DNA from: Porodaedalea pini
Lineage: Eukaryota > Basidiomycota > Agaricomycetes > Hymenochaetales > Hymenochaetaceae
DNA: 64,000 bases
Direction of reading: 5' to 3'
Assembly (NCBI GenBank): GCA_002794775.1
Contig: NBAY01000132.1
Span: forward strand, 1-64,000
Part shown: piece by piece, positions 1 through 11,761 of the stretch
How positions within the stretch are numbered: the first letter of the stretch is position 1
Layout of the letters: each line of letters opens with the position of its first letter
Program-made: the position numbers and the translations under genes
The notes under the pieces: generated by a model
Told to the model about the DNA's origin: nothing
The model's database searches: none
What the model saw: only the letters and a program-made list of their open reading frames with translations

Positions 1-122
1 AGGTTGGTTCACTAGCAGTCGAAAACTCTACGACCCTCATCAGAGGGAGCAACAGTGCAAGTGTCAGAGAACGTACCTATGTCAAGGTGAAGCACAGTTG
101 CATCGGTGCGAATAGCAGGCAT
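1..122 (-). CDS. Possible 5' end of a gene leaving the left edge
   Basis: A minus-strand ATG at 122-120 opens a short exon (122-77; starts MPAIRTDATVLHLDI). It ends at a GT donor reading GTACGT. A CTAG acceptor at 15-12 would continue the frame as V-N-Q-P off the window. A minus-strand TATA-like box (TATAAAA, within 194-204) lies about 75 bp upstream of the ATG. The product is unknown because only some 19 codons are visible. The combination of TATA box, start and good splice sites is suggestive, but chance cannot be excluded without the neighbouring sequence. Confidence 0.3.
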
Positions 123-758
123 CGTCGGCGGGATAGCTTCGAGGATACAACTCTGCGAGTAGCTGTTGAGCCATCCAGCGTCTTTCCGCCATGGTTTTAT
201 ACCAATTGCGACGCGGCAAGGTCAAACGCGAGCTGCTACAATGTCGTCTTTCTCAAAAAGGAGAACTACGCGCTGTAATCACGTCGTGTTTTCCTCCTGA
301 CGAAAAAGGAAAACCCTCGACAGTAATCACCTCATGTTCATGGCTCCGTTCCTCGAGGCCGTGCTTCGCAAAGACCGTGAGTCGGCAGCATTTTCGCAGA
401 TACGTCCGTTCAAGACACCAATAGGGCTCGAATGCCATATAATGCAGCAGCCAATGTGTATGAAAAAAAAAACGAATAAATTGCCTGCGTTTCAAGAGTC
501 GTAAAGGTAAGAAGAACAACGGAACGAGGGTGCTGCAACCGGAAGTAAAATGTCAGGAAGGCGTGAGAACCTATTTCTTGTTCCATAGGCCAACCACGGG
601 ACGCGCAAATAAATGTCAGTAACATGCTAAACCCGATTTATCTTTTCGCACTTTGAGTCGCATTGGCTTTTGCCATCTTCTCAATCACAGCGGCTTTTAT
701 ATCCTTTCCAACCTCATCTCATGCTGGTGGAAGGCTTGAACTGCACCGGAAGAATGTG
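123..758. other. Intergenic stretch with a possible coding relic
   Basis: No convincing gene. A minus-strand TATA-like box lies at 194-204. At about 640-715 the minus strand reads a short lysine/alanine-rich tail ending in A-K-R-stop (stop at 638-640). If the copia element (764-19,787) is removed, another short minus-strand open stretch joins across the insertion site. This hints at a decayed gene cut by copia, but nothing was recognised. Confidence 0.25.
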
Positions 759-763
759 ATCCT

Positions 764-1042
764 TTATGAAATCTGAATGGAATATGTGCTCAGTTGAATG
801 TAATGTAAACAACTCCGGTAATATACCTGAATGGAATATGTGCTATGGTATAGTATGTGAATATGGGCAGAGAGTAGTATAGCGAGACGCTCACCTCAGT
901 TGAATGTAATGTAAACAACTGAGGTGGCAAAATGTGCGGCTGGCAGAATATATGCTCAGCTGAAAAAGGAAATTGAGGCTGGAATGAGGCTGGAAATTAC
1001 TAAACTACCGAGACGAGTGATGTCGATCCTTTATTCTCAACA
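764..1042 (-). repeat. Copia 3' LTR
   Basis: On the sense (minus) strand it starts TGTTGAGAATAAAGG. It is 279 bp, like its partner at 19,504-19,782. It contains two internal direct repeats (CTGAATGGAATATGTGCT twice; a 25-bp TCAGTTGAATG.. unit twice). A polypurine tract (GAGGGGGAG on the minus strand, 1043-1051) abuts it internally. Confidence 0.9.
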
Positions 1043-1149
1043 CTCCCCCTCACCGCGATGTCTGTTGGTAGAATAGATATAAAATAGAGAAAGTGGATAT
1101 AAAAACCGGGAGTAGAAGCAAGGATGTGAAAGAATTGATCCGGTGGGTT

Positions 1150-2517
1150 TTAGGACATTCTGAGAAGTTTGACACAGGTTTCGTGGGCTACTGCATCAAG
1201 GGGTTTCGTGAGGATATCGGTGGGATTGGTAGTTCCAGCAATATGCTTGAGTTGAATCCGAGACTTGGCAACCTCGTCGTGGATGTGATGTGCCGAAATG
1301 TCGATATGCTTTGTTTTAGAAAGGTACACCAGATTTTGAGTCATCTGAATTGTGGCAAGATTGTCAACATAGAGGGTAATGGGGCAATCCCCGAAAGATC
1401 TTCCAATTTCATGAAAGAAATGACAGAACCATATGGCTTCACATGCACATGAGGATACGCCTATATATTCTGCTTCAGCTGTGGACTTTGCAACAACAGT
1501 CTGTTTGTGGGACTGCCATGCCACCGGCCCTCCATTGAGCATAAAGACATATCCAGCCGTTGATTTGTGATCTGATGAGTCTCCTGCCCAGTCCGAGTCT
1601 GAATATCCAACAGGTATTTCGTCTCCTCCAGAGCGGTAGATGATTCTGAGTTCTCGGGTTCCCTTCAGATAGCGAAGAATCCTCTTGCAAGCCTCCCAGT
1701 GAATCAGCTTAGGTTTTTGCATATACCGGGCTAGTATGTTGACGGCAAAGGCAATGTCTACATGTAGAATAGTCCCAATCCAGAATAGTTCACTGATTAA
1801 TTGAGAGTACAGCCAGGGTGGATTGTCGAAAGCCTCAGATTCATCACGTTCGAACCTAGTTAGCGCATCCTTGGCCATAGGAGTCCTGCAGGGTAATGCA
1901 TCCTTCAGGTTGTATTTCTCCAACGCATGGTCAATCTTCAGCGCAATAGACAGCTTAATGTAGCCAGCTTGTTTGTTGTACAAAACCGTCATTCCTAGCA
2001 AGTTTGCACAGTGTTGGGCATCTTTTTCTTTGAAAATGAAGTGTGTGTTGACATTTTTCTTAAATCGTATCACCTCAGCATTTCAATTGGATGAAAAAGA
2101 TTTGCAGGAAGCAGTACAGTCATCCACATGGGTTGCGACTAGAGTCTCCCCCTCGGCATCTGAGCGAACGTAAACACTAGGGGCCATAATGCACTGTCGG
2201 AAACCCAGATCAGCCAGTTTTATACCAAAGAAATCTGACCACACGCAAGCGCTTTGATGGAGCCCGTAGAGCGCACGTTTGAGAAGACAGCAAGGATCAG
2301 AATATCCAGAGACGGCAAATCCAGTCAGGTATTCGACAATAAGATTTTCCTTGGACAACGGGCTATGAAGATAAGCAGAGGTGATGTCTATTGTAGCGAG
2401 AAAAGCATGTTGATGCGAGCTTAGGGAGGTGACAATTTTGGCAGCTATGAAGTCGCCAGAAGCAGCAAATGTCTCACCGAATTCTAGACCAGGAATCTGG
2501 GAATCGCTGCATGCAAC
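1150..2517 (-). pseudogene. Copia pol, RT C-terminal half and RNase H
   Basis: The minus strand encodes the copia reverse transcriptase from RWVAC.DSQIPGLEF through the active-site box (here HVDD in place of the usual YVDD), at about 2083-2517. A frame change near 2075 follows, then the connection and RNase H domain with KSTAEAEY and the C-terminal DILTKPL motif (1150-2073). The RT N-terminal part continues on the far side of gypsy A at 15,768-15,805, where the minus strand reads ADGSLEYHARW. Interruption by gypsy A and the frame change make it non-functional. Confidence 0.85.
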
Positions 2518-2522
2518 CCATC

Positions 2523-2957
2523 TGTTAGGACTCAAACTCTCACCTTTTCTTTTATTTCCCCTTTTACCTTTTCTTTTCTTTTAATTGTCCCTTTTCATTA
2601 TATTTAATCATCTTTCTAATCATTTCCCACACTCCTTTTGCATGACCTTCATTCGTTCCATTTCTAGTTACATAGTCTATACAGTACTTAGATAATCTGG
2701 TCTCACAATCGCCATGAATAAAAGGTTTGAGGAACTCGCATGAACACTTGTTCTGCTTTTCCTCTTACCTCTGCGACGACCTAGGTGAGACCGTGCCCCC
2801 TCCTGTAGTAGTGTATATTGTATTAATCCTCTTACCTCTGTGACGACCTAGCCTGAGTATAGTGTGTCCTGAGTCCCCGCTCGAGTATAGCACATCCCAG
2901 ACGATAGTCAGCCGAGGCCTGCCCAGTCCGAGTCATCTCCCGGACTCCCACCTAACA
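2523..2957 (+). repeat. Gypsy A 5' LTR
   Basis: TGTTAGGACT at the start and CTCCCACCTAACA at the end; 435 bp. It contains repeated CTCTTACCTCTG.GACGACCTAG units. It is related to, but clearly diverged from, the LTR of element C (38,831-39,269). The sequence just inside (ATAAAAGCAGAACCCC) is identical in A and C and should hold the primer site. I could not match it to a tRNA. Confidence 0.9.
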
Positions 2958-3492
2958 TAAAAGCAGAACCCCACCCAGGCTCATCCCCAGCGTACGTTGT
3001 TGCTGTCGACTCGCCTTCACTCAGTCTAGAGGAGTGCTCCCCTCGACGGACTTGACGTGTAAACCCCTTAAACGACAACCCTCAACCCTGCCTGGACGTT
3101 TTCGGACATTTGTGTATTACATAACCTTCCAACCGACTTTTCCCGACCCTGGCTCTCCGCATCTCCCTTTGGTGGAGAAGCCACTTAACTTGGACGTGGG
3201 TGACATTACGTGTACAGTCGTCGACATCGTTGTCAATTGTTATCACCGTCACCTCCTTCTGTCTCATTATCAATTTCGCCGATGAACCCGTTCAATGTTG
3301 GCGTAACCCCAGATCGAACACGCAACCAATCCCTGTCCCTCCTCCATTGCCAAGATAGATCTCACCGACAAACAGCAATGGGCCCTCCCTGCATCAGCCC
3401 GTTGGGATCCAGACCGACCAAGTTACGTTGCAACCAACAACAGCGGCGTTACATATGACATCTGGTGGAGTGAGATCCGGCATAGCTGGTAT
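2958..3492 (+). other. Gypsy A 5' leader
   Basis: Untranslated leader between the LTR and the first gag ATG. In element C the equivalent leader stays open in the gag frame well upstream of the first ATG. The true gag N-terminus may therefore lie in here through an unrecognised splice or a non-ATG start. Confidence 0.5.
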
Positions 3493-4749
3493 TTGACGAA
3501 CAAAGAAGGAAGGAGAGCTAGGTGGCCCCCAGCCGTCCCGTCATCACCTGCACCATCGACGTCCACCGTCAACTTACCACCGACTCCAGGACCCTACCGC
3601 GAGACTCAGAGAGATCTGTCACTGCCAACCCCTCCTGAACCTTTGATGCCTATGCCCGAACCCACAATGTTGGCAGGAGGTTTCAGTCAACAGCAGATGG
3701 AGCAGATCGTGGCCATCGTCGCAAACGCCTTTGCCCACCAGGCGAACAATGCCCCGGCACCAGTCGCGGCAGCTAATCCCCCGAACCCCAACAATGACAT
3801 CGCCCAGCCACGTGAATTCACTGGCAGCGACGACTACCTGGACTTCAAATGCGAGGTCCTCCTCTTTGTCTTGGCAAACCCGAGCCGGTACCCGACATCC
3901 GAGAGCAAGATCTACGTCGCTCTCTCCTACCTGAAAGGTGGCAATGCAGCAACGTGGGCCTAAAACTACGTGGAGGAGTCAACAACAGCAGGAATCGTGA
4001 CCTTCACTGACAGCTGGATGAGGTTCCAAGAGTGCCTAGATGCCTTGTTTGATGACCCGAACCGAAAGGAAAAAGCGCTAGCGGAATTCCAAACCAAAGT
4101 TCAGAAGGACCTCACCGCCGACGAGTTTTTCCAAAAGCTCAACGTCGTCATCACGAGAGCAGGACTGACGGATGACAGCATTATCTGCAATCGCCTAAAG
4201 CGCGCAATGAACATCGAGGTAGTCCATGGAGTGTTAAGGTCGACGCCAGTCCCGACAACATATGACACCTGGAAAAAGAAGGCCATCGAGATTGATTGGG
4301 GTGAACAGCAGATCCGTGCAATCCAGCGAGGTCATGCATTTCCACTTCCACCACGCCAGCCTCAGCAGCAGGCACCCCCGACTCGCTGTCCGATTGCGAC
4401 CCCCCATGTCGACAAACGCGACGCAACTGGCATCACCTTCAGAGGGGCTGGCCAGCCAATGGATGTCTCAATGAATGAGGCGCAATGGCGATGGGCGTGC
4501 TGGATCTGTGGCAAGCTCGGTCATTTCAAGGACGCATGCCTGCAGGGGAAGACAATCGTGCAGCGTATGCTGCAGATGATGGCACCCAGCAAACATCACC
4601 TCCTCGCCGATGAGCTAGGAGCGATGAAGGAGTCGGCCTTCAAGGAAGTTGTAGACACTCGAAAGACGATGGTGGAGGACTATGTGGAGGAAGAAGACGA
4701 TGACGAAGAGGTCGTCAACTCGCAGGGTTTTGCGAGTGGTCAGGCGTAG
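3493..4749 (+). pseudogene. Gypsy A gag (one internal stop)
   Basis: Capsid/nucleocapsid protein of the element. The frame runs from 3493 to TAG at 4747-4749 with an in-frame TAA at 3961-3963, where element C keeps Q (WAQNYVEES). The retrotransposon gag core is followed by a basic proline/glutamine-rich stretch and a single CCHC knuckle CWICGKLGHFKDAC at about 4498-4539. An acidic tail (EEEDDDEE) ends the protein. Pol follows in the -1 frame. With the stop it would make only a truncated capsid. Confidence 0.9.
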
Positions 4750-4757
4750 CCATTGGG

Positions 4758-7180
4758 GTGACTGACCGGGAAGAACAAAGGGTTTCGGATTTGGACTTGA
4801 TAAAATATAGTCAACCATCTGTACAACACCTAGATGCGAACGACGTCGATGACTTTTCTGATTATGAAGCCCCCACCAATGTAAACGAGAATGAGGAGTA
4901 CGAACAGCTGTTCATGAGAGGAACTGGTGGACGCCAGCTGGACCTTCTCCTGAATGTCAGACACAATGTAGCAGGTGAGGTGAGGGAGGTGGATGTGCAC
5001 GCCCTTGTAGACTCGGGGTGCACAGGATCGTGCATTGACGTAAGGTTCATCGAAAGGTATGGGTTGGAAACAAAACATTATATCCAACCTCTTGCGGTGC
5101 TCAATGCCGACGGTACGCACAATGAGGCCAGATTGATCGAGAAGTACGTCAATGTTAAACTTACGATCGGCCACCATACGGAACAGATCGTCCTTGCAGT
5201 AACCTCCCTAGTGTCGTCCAACATATTCCTAGGGTACAACTGGCTTCGACATCACAATCCCGAGGTCGACTGGAAAACGGGTACACTCGACTTCACCCAC
5301 TGTCTGAGTGAATGTGCGGTCGAGAGGGTTACGGAAGAAGATGTGCGGAGGGTGGAAAAGGCCGTGGAAGAGATGAGGAAGGTGAGAGAGGTGCAAATGG
5401 ACAAGATGTCCTGGCCTGCATATCTCAACGACTATGCCGACCTCTTCAGCGAGAAAGGCTTTGAGAAACTGCCAGAACATTGACCCTGGGACCATGTCAT
5501 CGACTTGAAACCTGACTTGAAACCTAGCGATTGCAAGATCTATCCGCTCACGCCGACTGAGCAACAATTGCTAAAGGACTTCCTCGAAGAGAACCTGAAG
5601 TCAGGCCGCATATGAAAGTCGATCTCACCAATGGCGTCACCTTTCTTTTTCATCAAGAAGGCTGACAAGTCCCTACGTCCGATTCAGGACTACCGCAAAC
5701 TCAACGATGGTACGATCAAGAACAAGTATCCTCTCCCCCTCATCGACGAACTTGTCGACAAGGTCAAGAAGGCGAAGTTCATCACCAAACTTGACCTCCG
5801 ATGGGGATACTACAACGTCCAGATCCATGAGGGTGATGAGTAGAAGGCAGCCTTTTGCACGAATATGGGTCTCTTTGAACCGACGGTAATATTCTTTGGT
5901 CTTTGCAATGCACTAGCGACGTTCCAAGCTTTCATCAACCACATCTTCAAGGGACTGATCTACGACAACCTGATCATCGTCTACCTCAACAACATCTTAA
6001 TCCTCTCTCAGACTCTCAAGGAGCATATTGAGATGTCGAGGCACGTCCTTCAGATCCTGTGAGAAAATGGCCTGTACCTGAAGCCCGAAAAGTGTGAGTT
6101 CGATGCCAAGGTTGTAAAGTACCTCGGACACATCGTCGGCAACGGCGAGATCAAGGCGGACCTGGCAAAGACAGAGTCGATCGCAGACTGGCCAGTCCCG
6201 CAAAACCTTAAGCAGCTGCAGCAATTTCTCGGCATGGGCAACTGGCTGCGACAATTCATCAAGGACTACAGCAAGGTAGTCCATCCGCTGATGTCGCTGA
6301 CAGGCAAAAAGGACTGGGTATGGGAGACCAAACAGCAGGAAGCGTTCGAGGAGCTGAGACGATGTCTCTGCTCACCTCCAGTCCTGGCCATCGCCAACGA
6401 TGAGGGCCCTTTCCACATCAAAGTGGACTCGTTGAACTTCGCTCTTGGAGGAGTGTTGTTGCAGAAGCAGGAAGGCAAGTGGAGGGTAGTCGTCTACAGG
6501 TCGGAAGCACTCCTACCGGTGGAACGAAACTATGAGATCTACGACAAAGAGATGCTCGCGATCGTTTCAGCACTCAAGGAGTGGAGGCAATACCTCCTCG
6601 GTGCCCATCACCCTATCGAGATCTGGTCCGATCACGCCAACCTCACCTACTTCAGGTCAGCACAAAAGCTAAGCTATCGACAAGCTCGCTGGTGAACAGA
6701 GCTCAAAGAATTCGACTTCCACCTCGAACATAAGTTGGGGAAGATGATGGGCAAAGCTGACCTGCTGTCGCACAAGGCTGGGTATGACCAGGGCCAGGAT
6801 GACAACGATGGTGTCATGTTCATCAAGGAGAAATGGTTGAACCATGGGGTGGTGCGAACATCGCGTGATGAAATGTTGGAACGGGTGGGTGACGCGCAGA
6901 GGGTGCAGGATGAGTCGGAGAGGCCGACGGGTATGACAGAAGTCGCCGGGCTGTGGCGGATGAAAGGCAAAGTGTACGTGCCGTTGACGATGAAGGAGGC
7001 CGTATTGCAGGAATGTCATGACTCGGTACTGGCTGGACACCCAGGAGTGTCGAAAACGGTGGAGCTTGTCCGTTGAGACTTCTGGTGGACGTCGATGTTC
7101 TCCAACATCCGAGCGTATGTCCGAGGATGTGATCGCTGTCAGCAAACAAAAGCTCTGAGGGCGTCAAGGTCAAGGCCACT
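4758..7180 (+). pseudogene. Gypsy A pol, first part: protease, RT, RNase H, integrase zinc finger
   Basis: One frame throughout, with stops at 5481, 5613, 5841, 6060, 6693 and 7074. The aspartic protease shows VDSGCTGSCID, the RT shows the [10 protein letters not shown] and LDLRWGYYN blocks, then RNase H, then the integrase HHCC finger ending GCDRCQQTK. The RT active box reads YLNN instead of YLDD (5982-5993), so both catalytic aspartates are lost by G-to-A changes. There is no ATG at its start; it lies -1 relative to gag. It is broken at 7180 by gypsy B and resumes at 14,128. Confidence 0.9.
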
Positions 7181-7609
7181 TGTCAGCGACGGACTATGGG
7201 TACGCAAATGGTAGCCGGGTCGCGCGGAACTCAGTCAGAGGAGGAGGGAGACAAGAGAGAGAGCAGTGAGCCAGGGGGAACTGACACAGCGCGGAGATAA
7301 GGAATAGCTTCTGGACGTAGCCAGGTAGAATTGACCAGGTCGAAACTAGGGGATAAGTACAGGAGGACTACCTACTTATATACCCTTCAGCGGCTGCGCA
7401 CGGACCAGGGAATTAACTACTACATAAGGATAGATGATAGAACATCGTGGAACTTCATAGAATAATGAAATCATAGGATCGGTCAGCGAGTAAGGATAGT
7501 GTGAGAAGGAGTGTAATGAATAATGAGTAAGCAGGAATAAGCGTGATTAGTGATGGATGGATAAGATATGATAAGATAAGATAAGATAATTTAAAAAGCG
7601 TCCATGACA
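7181..7609 (-). repeat. Gypsy B 3' LTR
   Basis: 429 bp; nearly identical to 13,699-14,127. It includes a run of GATAAGATAAGATAAGATAA units near 7560-7590. Just inside it lies a polypurine tract (AAGGGGAGGGTCA on the minus strand, about 7610-7622). Confidence 0.93.
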
Positions 7610-7621
7610 TGACCCTCCCCT

Positions 7622-10600
7622 TCAAGGCGAGCGTCCCGATCGCCCTTGTTCCCTACCCTGGAACTTACTGGCCCACCACTGTGCCACTCCTTTCTGTCTC
7701 TCAGGCTCTGTCATTTCAAACACGGGTCGGAACTTCAGCTGCGACATCTCTAGGGTGTTGAGGGCGCGAGGAGCACTGGGAGTTGATTTATGAAATTCGT
7801 CAATGGCCTCTTGAGAGTTCGTCAAATTCTCAATTGGCTCCCAGGTGCGTTCTTCGTTCGGATACCCTTTCCAATGTACAAGGTATTTGAGCTTCCCTCG
7901 CACAAGTTTGGAGTCGACAACCTTTTCGACCTCATATTCCGGCACATCGTCAATGATTTCAGGCGGGGGTGGAAGATCCTGCTTTTGCGACGTATACTGT
8001 GGCTCGTGGTATGGGGAGAGGAGCACTTCATTGAAAACCGGATAGACTTTTTTCCATGTACGTGGAAGTTTAAGTCTATATGCTGACGTGCCGATTTTCT
8101 TTTCGACAATGAAAGGCCCATAACGTTTATCTCCCAGCTTCTTCATAGGACGATCTGTCTTTAAGTGAGTTCCTTCGAGCATGACCTTTTCCCCAGGTTT
8201 ATACTCAATGGATTCTCCCTTCGTCCTGTCATAGAAGCGCTTCATGGTTTCGGCCGCATGCTTTAATGCCGATTCGGTTTCCTCCCTGATCTTGGCCATC
8301 CGGTCGGCAAACTGCTTAGCGGACTCATTGGTCGATTCGCGTCTAGGATTCGTGCCCTTATATGGGTGTCTCCCATGGTTGACGAAAAAGGGTGACGCTC
8401 CTGTCGACGTTTGTTCTTTGTCGTTGTACGCGAATTCCGCTAGCGCAAGCCATTCCGCCCAGTCCGACTGATGGTGGTTAACAAAGAGACGAAGGTACTG
8501 TTCAATCTCTTGGTTTATCCGTTCTGTCTGACCATCTGTCTGTGGGTGATATGCTGTTGACGGGTTTCCCTCGATGCCCAGTAACCGGTATAGTTCGTTC
8601 ATGAATTTGGACTCGAACTGTGATCCTCTGTCATGAATAAACTTGCGCGGTATGCCGTGTAGCCTGAAGACATGATCCCGGTAGAGCCTCGCCATTCCTT
8701 CCGACGTTATGCTCACTGAGGTAGGGATCGCATGCACCTGTTTACTGAACCTGTCAATGAAGACACAGATTGCGTTATGCCCATTGGACTCGGGTAGTTC
8801 GCCGATCAGGTCTGCTGTGACGATTTCCCAAGGACCTTTCGGGATCTCGTTTGGGTTCAGAGGATTGTGCGGTTTCGCTCTGTGTGCCTTCGTACGTTGG
8901 CACGCATCACATCCCTCGACATACATTCGAACATCTCGTTGGATTCCCGGCCACCAGTAGTTGCGTGTGATCAACTCATGGGTCTTGTAGCGTCCTGGGT
9001 GTCCTGCGAGCGTGCTGTCGTGATGGTTTCGAATGATGTCTTCTCGGAGTTTATGGTCTTTCGGCACGTAGATCCTGCCCTTCCACATCAACAACCCTTC
9101 TTCTTCCTCCCACTCTCGTTCCTTCCGCTCTAACGCCTTCACAACTGCTCTGTCCCTGTTGTTTCGTACCCTTTTAATTCGTTTAACGAAGTCTGCATCC
9201 AGCGCTTCTAGCAGTGTTTCGTTTACAAATAAGTCCGGCTTGAGCAAAACAATGTCGATATTGTCGTTCTCCCCCCTCTCATGATCCGCTCGTCTCGAGA
9301 GGAGGTCAGCCTTAGTCATCAGGGCACCTGGTTTATGGAACAGTTTGAAGTCGTAGTCCGCTAACTCCTGTAGCCATCTCGCTTGTCGGTGGTTAATCTT
9401 CTGGGGTTTTCGGAAATACTGGAGGTTGAGGTGATCCGACCAGATTTCGAAGGTTTGCGTTGCCCCTAGAAGATATTGTCGCCAGTCATCCAGTGCGCAC
9501 ATGATCGCGAACATCTCTTTGTCATAGATTTCGTAATTGCGCTCTGCTTGGCTAAGCGCTTGCGATCGGTATGCGATTGGATGCCACTTTCCGTCAACGA
9601 ATTGGGACAGAATGGCGCCGTTAGCGAAATGCGACGAATCAGCCTCCACCCGAAATTGACCGTCATCAGTAGGCACTGTGAGTACAGGTTCTTCACAGAG
9701 CTTCTGTTTCAGACGTTCAAAGGCCTCCTGTTGCTCCACCTCCCACTTCCACTCTACATCTCCGGTCAATGCTGTCAAGGGCTTCGCATAGTGACTGAAT
9801 GCTAGGATGAAGCGGCGGTAATAGTTGCAGAACCCAAGGAAAGACTGTAGTTCTTTCTTGTTCTTAGGCACTGGCCAATCTTTTACACCCGCCACTTTGG
9901 CTGGATCCATGCGAATCTGTCCGTTGCCGAGGATATGCCCAAGATAGTTCATGGTCTCTTGAGCGAAGCTGCACTTTTCTGGCTTTAAGAACAACTTGTT
10001 TGCTCGCAACACTTCCAGGACTTGTCGGACGAGTTTGTCATGATGTTCGCGAGTTCGTGCGAAGATCAAGATGTCGTCCATGTAGACTATGACGTGTCCA
10101 TCATTGACGAGTTCTCGGAAGATCTCGTTCATGAATCCTTGGAAGGTTGCCGGTGAGTTTGTGAGACCGAAAAACATGACCGTTGGTTCGAATAGACCGC
10201 GGTTTGTCCTGAAGGCGGCTTTATGCTCGTCGCCCTCTCGAATCCGAATGTTATTGTAACCCCAACGTATGTCAAGCTTTGTGAAGAATTTCGCCTGTTT
10301 CGTTTTGTCAATGAGCTCTTGGATTAGAGGTAATGGGTATTTGTTCTTAACTGTCATCTCGTTGAGCCGGCGATAGTCCTGTACGGGGCGAAGCTTGCCA
10401 TCCTTCTTTTTTATGAAGAAGAAGGGGGATGCCATCTCAGATTGAGAGTTACGAATACGGCCAGTTCTCAAGTTTTCGGTGAGGAATTCGTCCAGTGCCA
10501 CCTGTTCGGATGGGCTGAGCGGGTAGATTTTACAGTCAGAGAGCTTTGATCCCGGCTTGAGTTCAATAGCATGATCCCAAGGGCGTCTCTCTGGTAACTG

Positions 10601-11761
10601 ATCGAATTCCTGTTCACTGAAGACGTCCGCGAACTCTTTGACATAGTTCGGGACTTCCTCGAGCACCTGTTGTCTGACCTTCAGCGCTTTTCTCGGATCG
10701 GACTTAATGTACCTGTCCCAATCGAAGAGGAAGAGCTGATCGCCATCTTCAAGTTCCACCAAATCAAGGTTTTCGTCGGGGTCTGCATCAATGTCCTCTA
10801 GACTATGGATATAGCCGCATACATCGGGGCATCGATCAAATTCGATCGTTGATTTTTGCCAGTCGATGTTGGGATTGTGCAGCTTTAACCATTCATGTCC
10901 GATGAACACATCTGTTTTCCCTAGATCTGTGACCGCGAAGTGGATGCGCTCCGAATGATCTTTAATCGTCATGCGCATTTCCACAAACTCTGTGATCGAG
11001 CCGTCCTTGTTGAGCGTGCCGTCAGCATTATAGACTCGGATTGGGATGGGTGTCTTTTTTGTCCGGATCTGATGCTTTTCGACGAAGGATCGGTTGATAC
11101 ATGAGCCAGTGCAGCCACTGTCCAGTAGGGCGTCTACCTTGAACTGGTTACCGGTGTCGGTCGTTTGAAGGAGAATCGGTACCATGAGCTGTTGCCCCCG
11201 AGACCCTCTTACGAACCGTTTCGGACCCCTCAGGTCCCTAACAGCTGCCACGGCATCTGGTTCTTCTAGCGCAATGATTTGACACACCGTCTCTTCATTC
11301 GCTTCAGCATGCCTCTGCTGTTTCATCCACACTCGGAGAGTCGTTAAAGCACTTTCGAGTTTATCCTCTTTGAGACGCCGTACTACCCATGGGGCCGTAA
11401 AGGGGACAGGGCGATCTCTCCAGGACTTCCTCTCAGCTTGTTTCGACGAGTTTTCATTTTTCACGGATTTCGGTTCAGTTCCGGCCAAGGAAGAAATAGA
11501 ATTAAAAGATTCAGAACAGGGTTTTACATGATTTTTTGACACAGGAGTAGGATGAGATGATGAGGCAGACGTGTTGTTACATATAGGCATATCTATACTA
11601 CTAGCTACTGGTACAGGGACAGAAGGAATATTTTTGCGAGTGACATTGCTTTTTACATTTTTTTGTATTTTATCTAAATTATCTACAGAGTCCATAGAAT
11701 TATCAAAAATGGCCGTTTGAAAAACCGAAACTGAACCTATCCCAGTCAGTGCCGTGTTCAC
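7622..11761 (-). CDS. Gypsy B Pol polyprotein, 1379 aa
   Basis: A complete minus-strand open frame. In order: an N-terminal linker (about 1-200); aspartic protease with LLDSGCTGSCIN; reverse transcriptase with KYPLPLIQEL, LDIRWGYNNIRI and active site YMDD; RNase H with VEADSSHFA and YEIYDKEM; integrase with an HHCC finger (HPGRYKTHELI..CDACQRTK) and the D,D,E core (TADLIGE, HDRGSQFE, DGQTERINQEIEQYL); and a C-terminal chromodomain (EKVVDSKLVRGKLKYLVHWKGY). The chromodomain is expected to direct integration to modified chromatin. The frame opens at a GTG overlapping the gag stop, so translation probably depends on a -1 frameshift. No inactivating change was seen. Confidence 0.95.
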   Translation of the reverse strand: MNTALTGIGSVSVFQTAIFDNSMDSVDNLDKIQKNVKSNVTRKNIPSVPVPVASSIDMPICNNTSASSSHPTPVSKNHVKPCSESFNSISSLAGTEPKSVKNENSSKQAERKSWRDRPVPFTAPWVVRRLKEDKLESALTTLRVWMKQQRHAEANEETVCQIIALEEPDAVAAVRDLRGPKRFVRGSRGQQLMVPILLQTTDTGNQFKVDALLDSGCTGSCINRSFVEKHQIRTKKTPIPIRVYNADGTLNKDGSITEFVEMRMTIKDHSERIHFAVTDLGKTDVFIGHEWLKLHNPNIDWQKSTIEFDRCPDVCGYIHSLEDIDADPDENLDLVELEDGDQLFLFDWDRYIKSDPRKALKVRQQVLEEVPNYVKEFADVFSEQEFDQLPERRPWDHAIELKPGSKLSDCKIYPLSPSEQVALDEFLTENLRTGRIRNSQSEMASPFFFIKKKDGKLRPVQDYRRLNEMTVKNKYPLPLIQELIDKTKQAKFFTKLDIRWGYNNIRIREGDEHKAAFRTNRGLFEPTVMFFGLTNSPATFQGFMNEIFRELVNDGHVIVYMDDILIFARTREHHDKLVRQVLEVLRANKLFLKPEKCSFAQETMNYLGHILGNGQIRMDPAKVAGVKDWPVPKNKKELQSFLGFCNYYRRFILAFSHYAKPLTALTGDVEWKWEVEQQEAFERLKQKLCEEPVLTVPTDDGQFRVEADSSHFANGAILSQFVDGKWHPIAYRSQALSQAERNYEIYDKEMFAIMCALDDWRQYLLGATQTFEIWSDHLNLQYFRKPQKINHRQARWLQELADYDFKLFHKPGALMTKADLLSRRADHERGENDNIDIVLLKPDLFVNETLLEALDADFVKRIKRVRNNRDRAVVKALERKEREWEEEEGLLMWKGRIYVPKDHKLREDIIRNHHDSTLAGHPGRYKTHELITRNYWWPGIQRDVRMYVEGCDACQRTKAHRAKPHNPLNPNEIPKGPWEIVTADLIGELPESNGHNAICVFIDRFSKQVHAIPTSVSITSEGMARLYRDHVFRLHGIPRKFIHDRGSQFESKFMNELYRLLGIEGNPSTAYHPQTDGQTERINQEIEQYLRLFVNHHQSDWAEWLALAEFAYNDKEQTSTGASPFFVNHGRHPYKGTNPRRESTNESAKQFADRMAKIREETESALKHAAETMKRFYDRTKGESIEYKPGEKVMLEGTHLKTDRPMKKLGDKRYGPFIVEKKIGTSAYRLKLPRTWKKVYPVFNEVLLSPYHEPQYTSQKQDLPPPPEIIDDVPEYEVEKVVDSKLVRGKLKYLVHWKGYPNEERTWEPIENLTNSQEAIDEFHKSTPSAPRALNTLEMSQLKFRPVFEMTEPERQKGVAQWWASKFQGREQGRSGRSP

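Noticed and set aside
1093..1452. 119-aa plus-strand open frame
   Set aside because: Antisense to the copia RNase H region.
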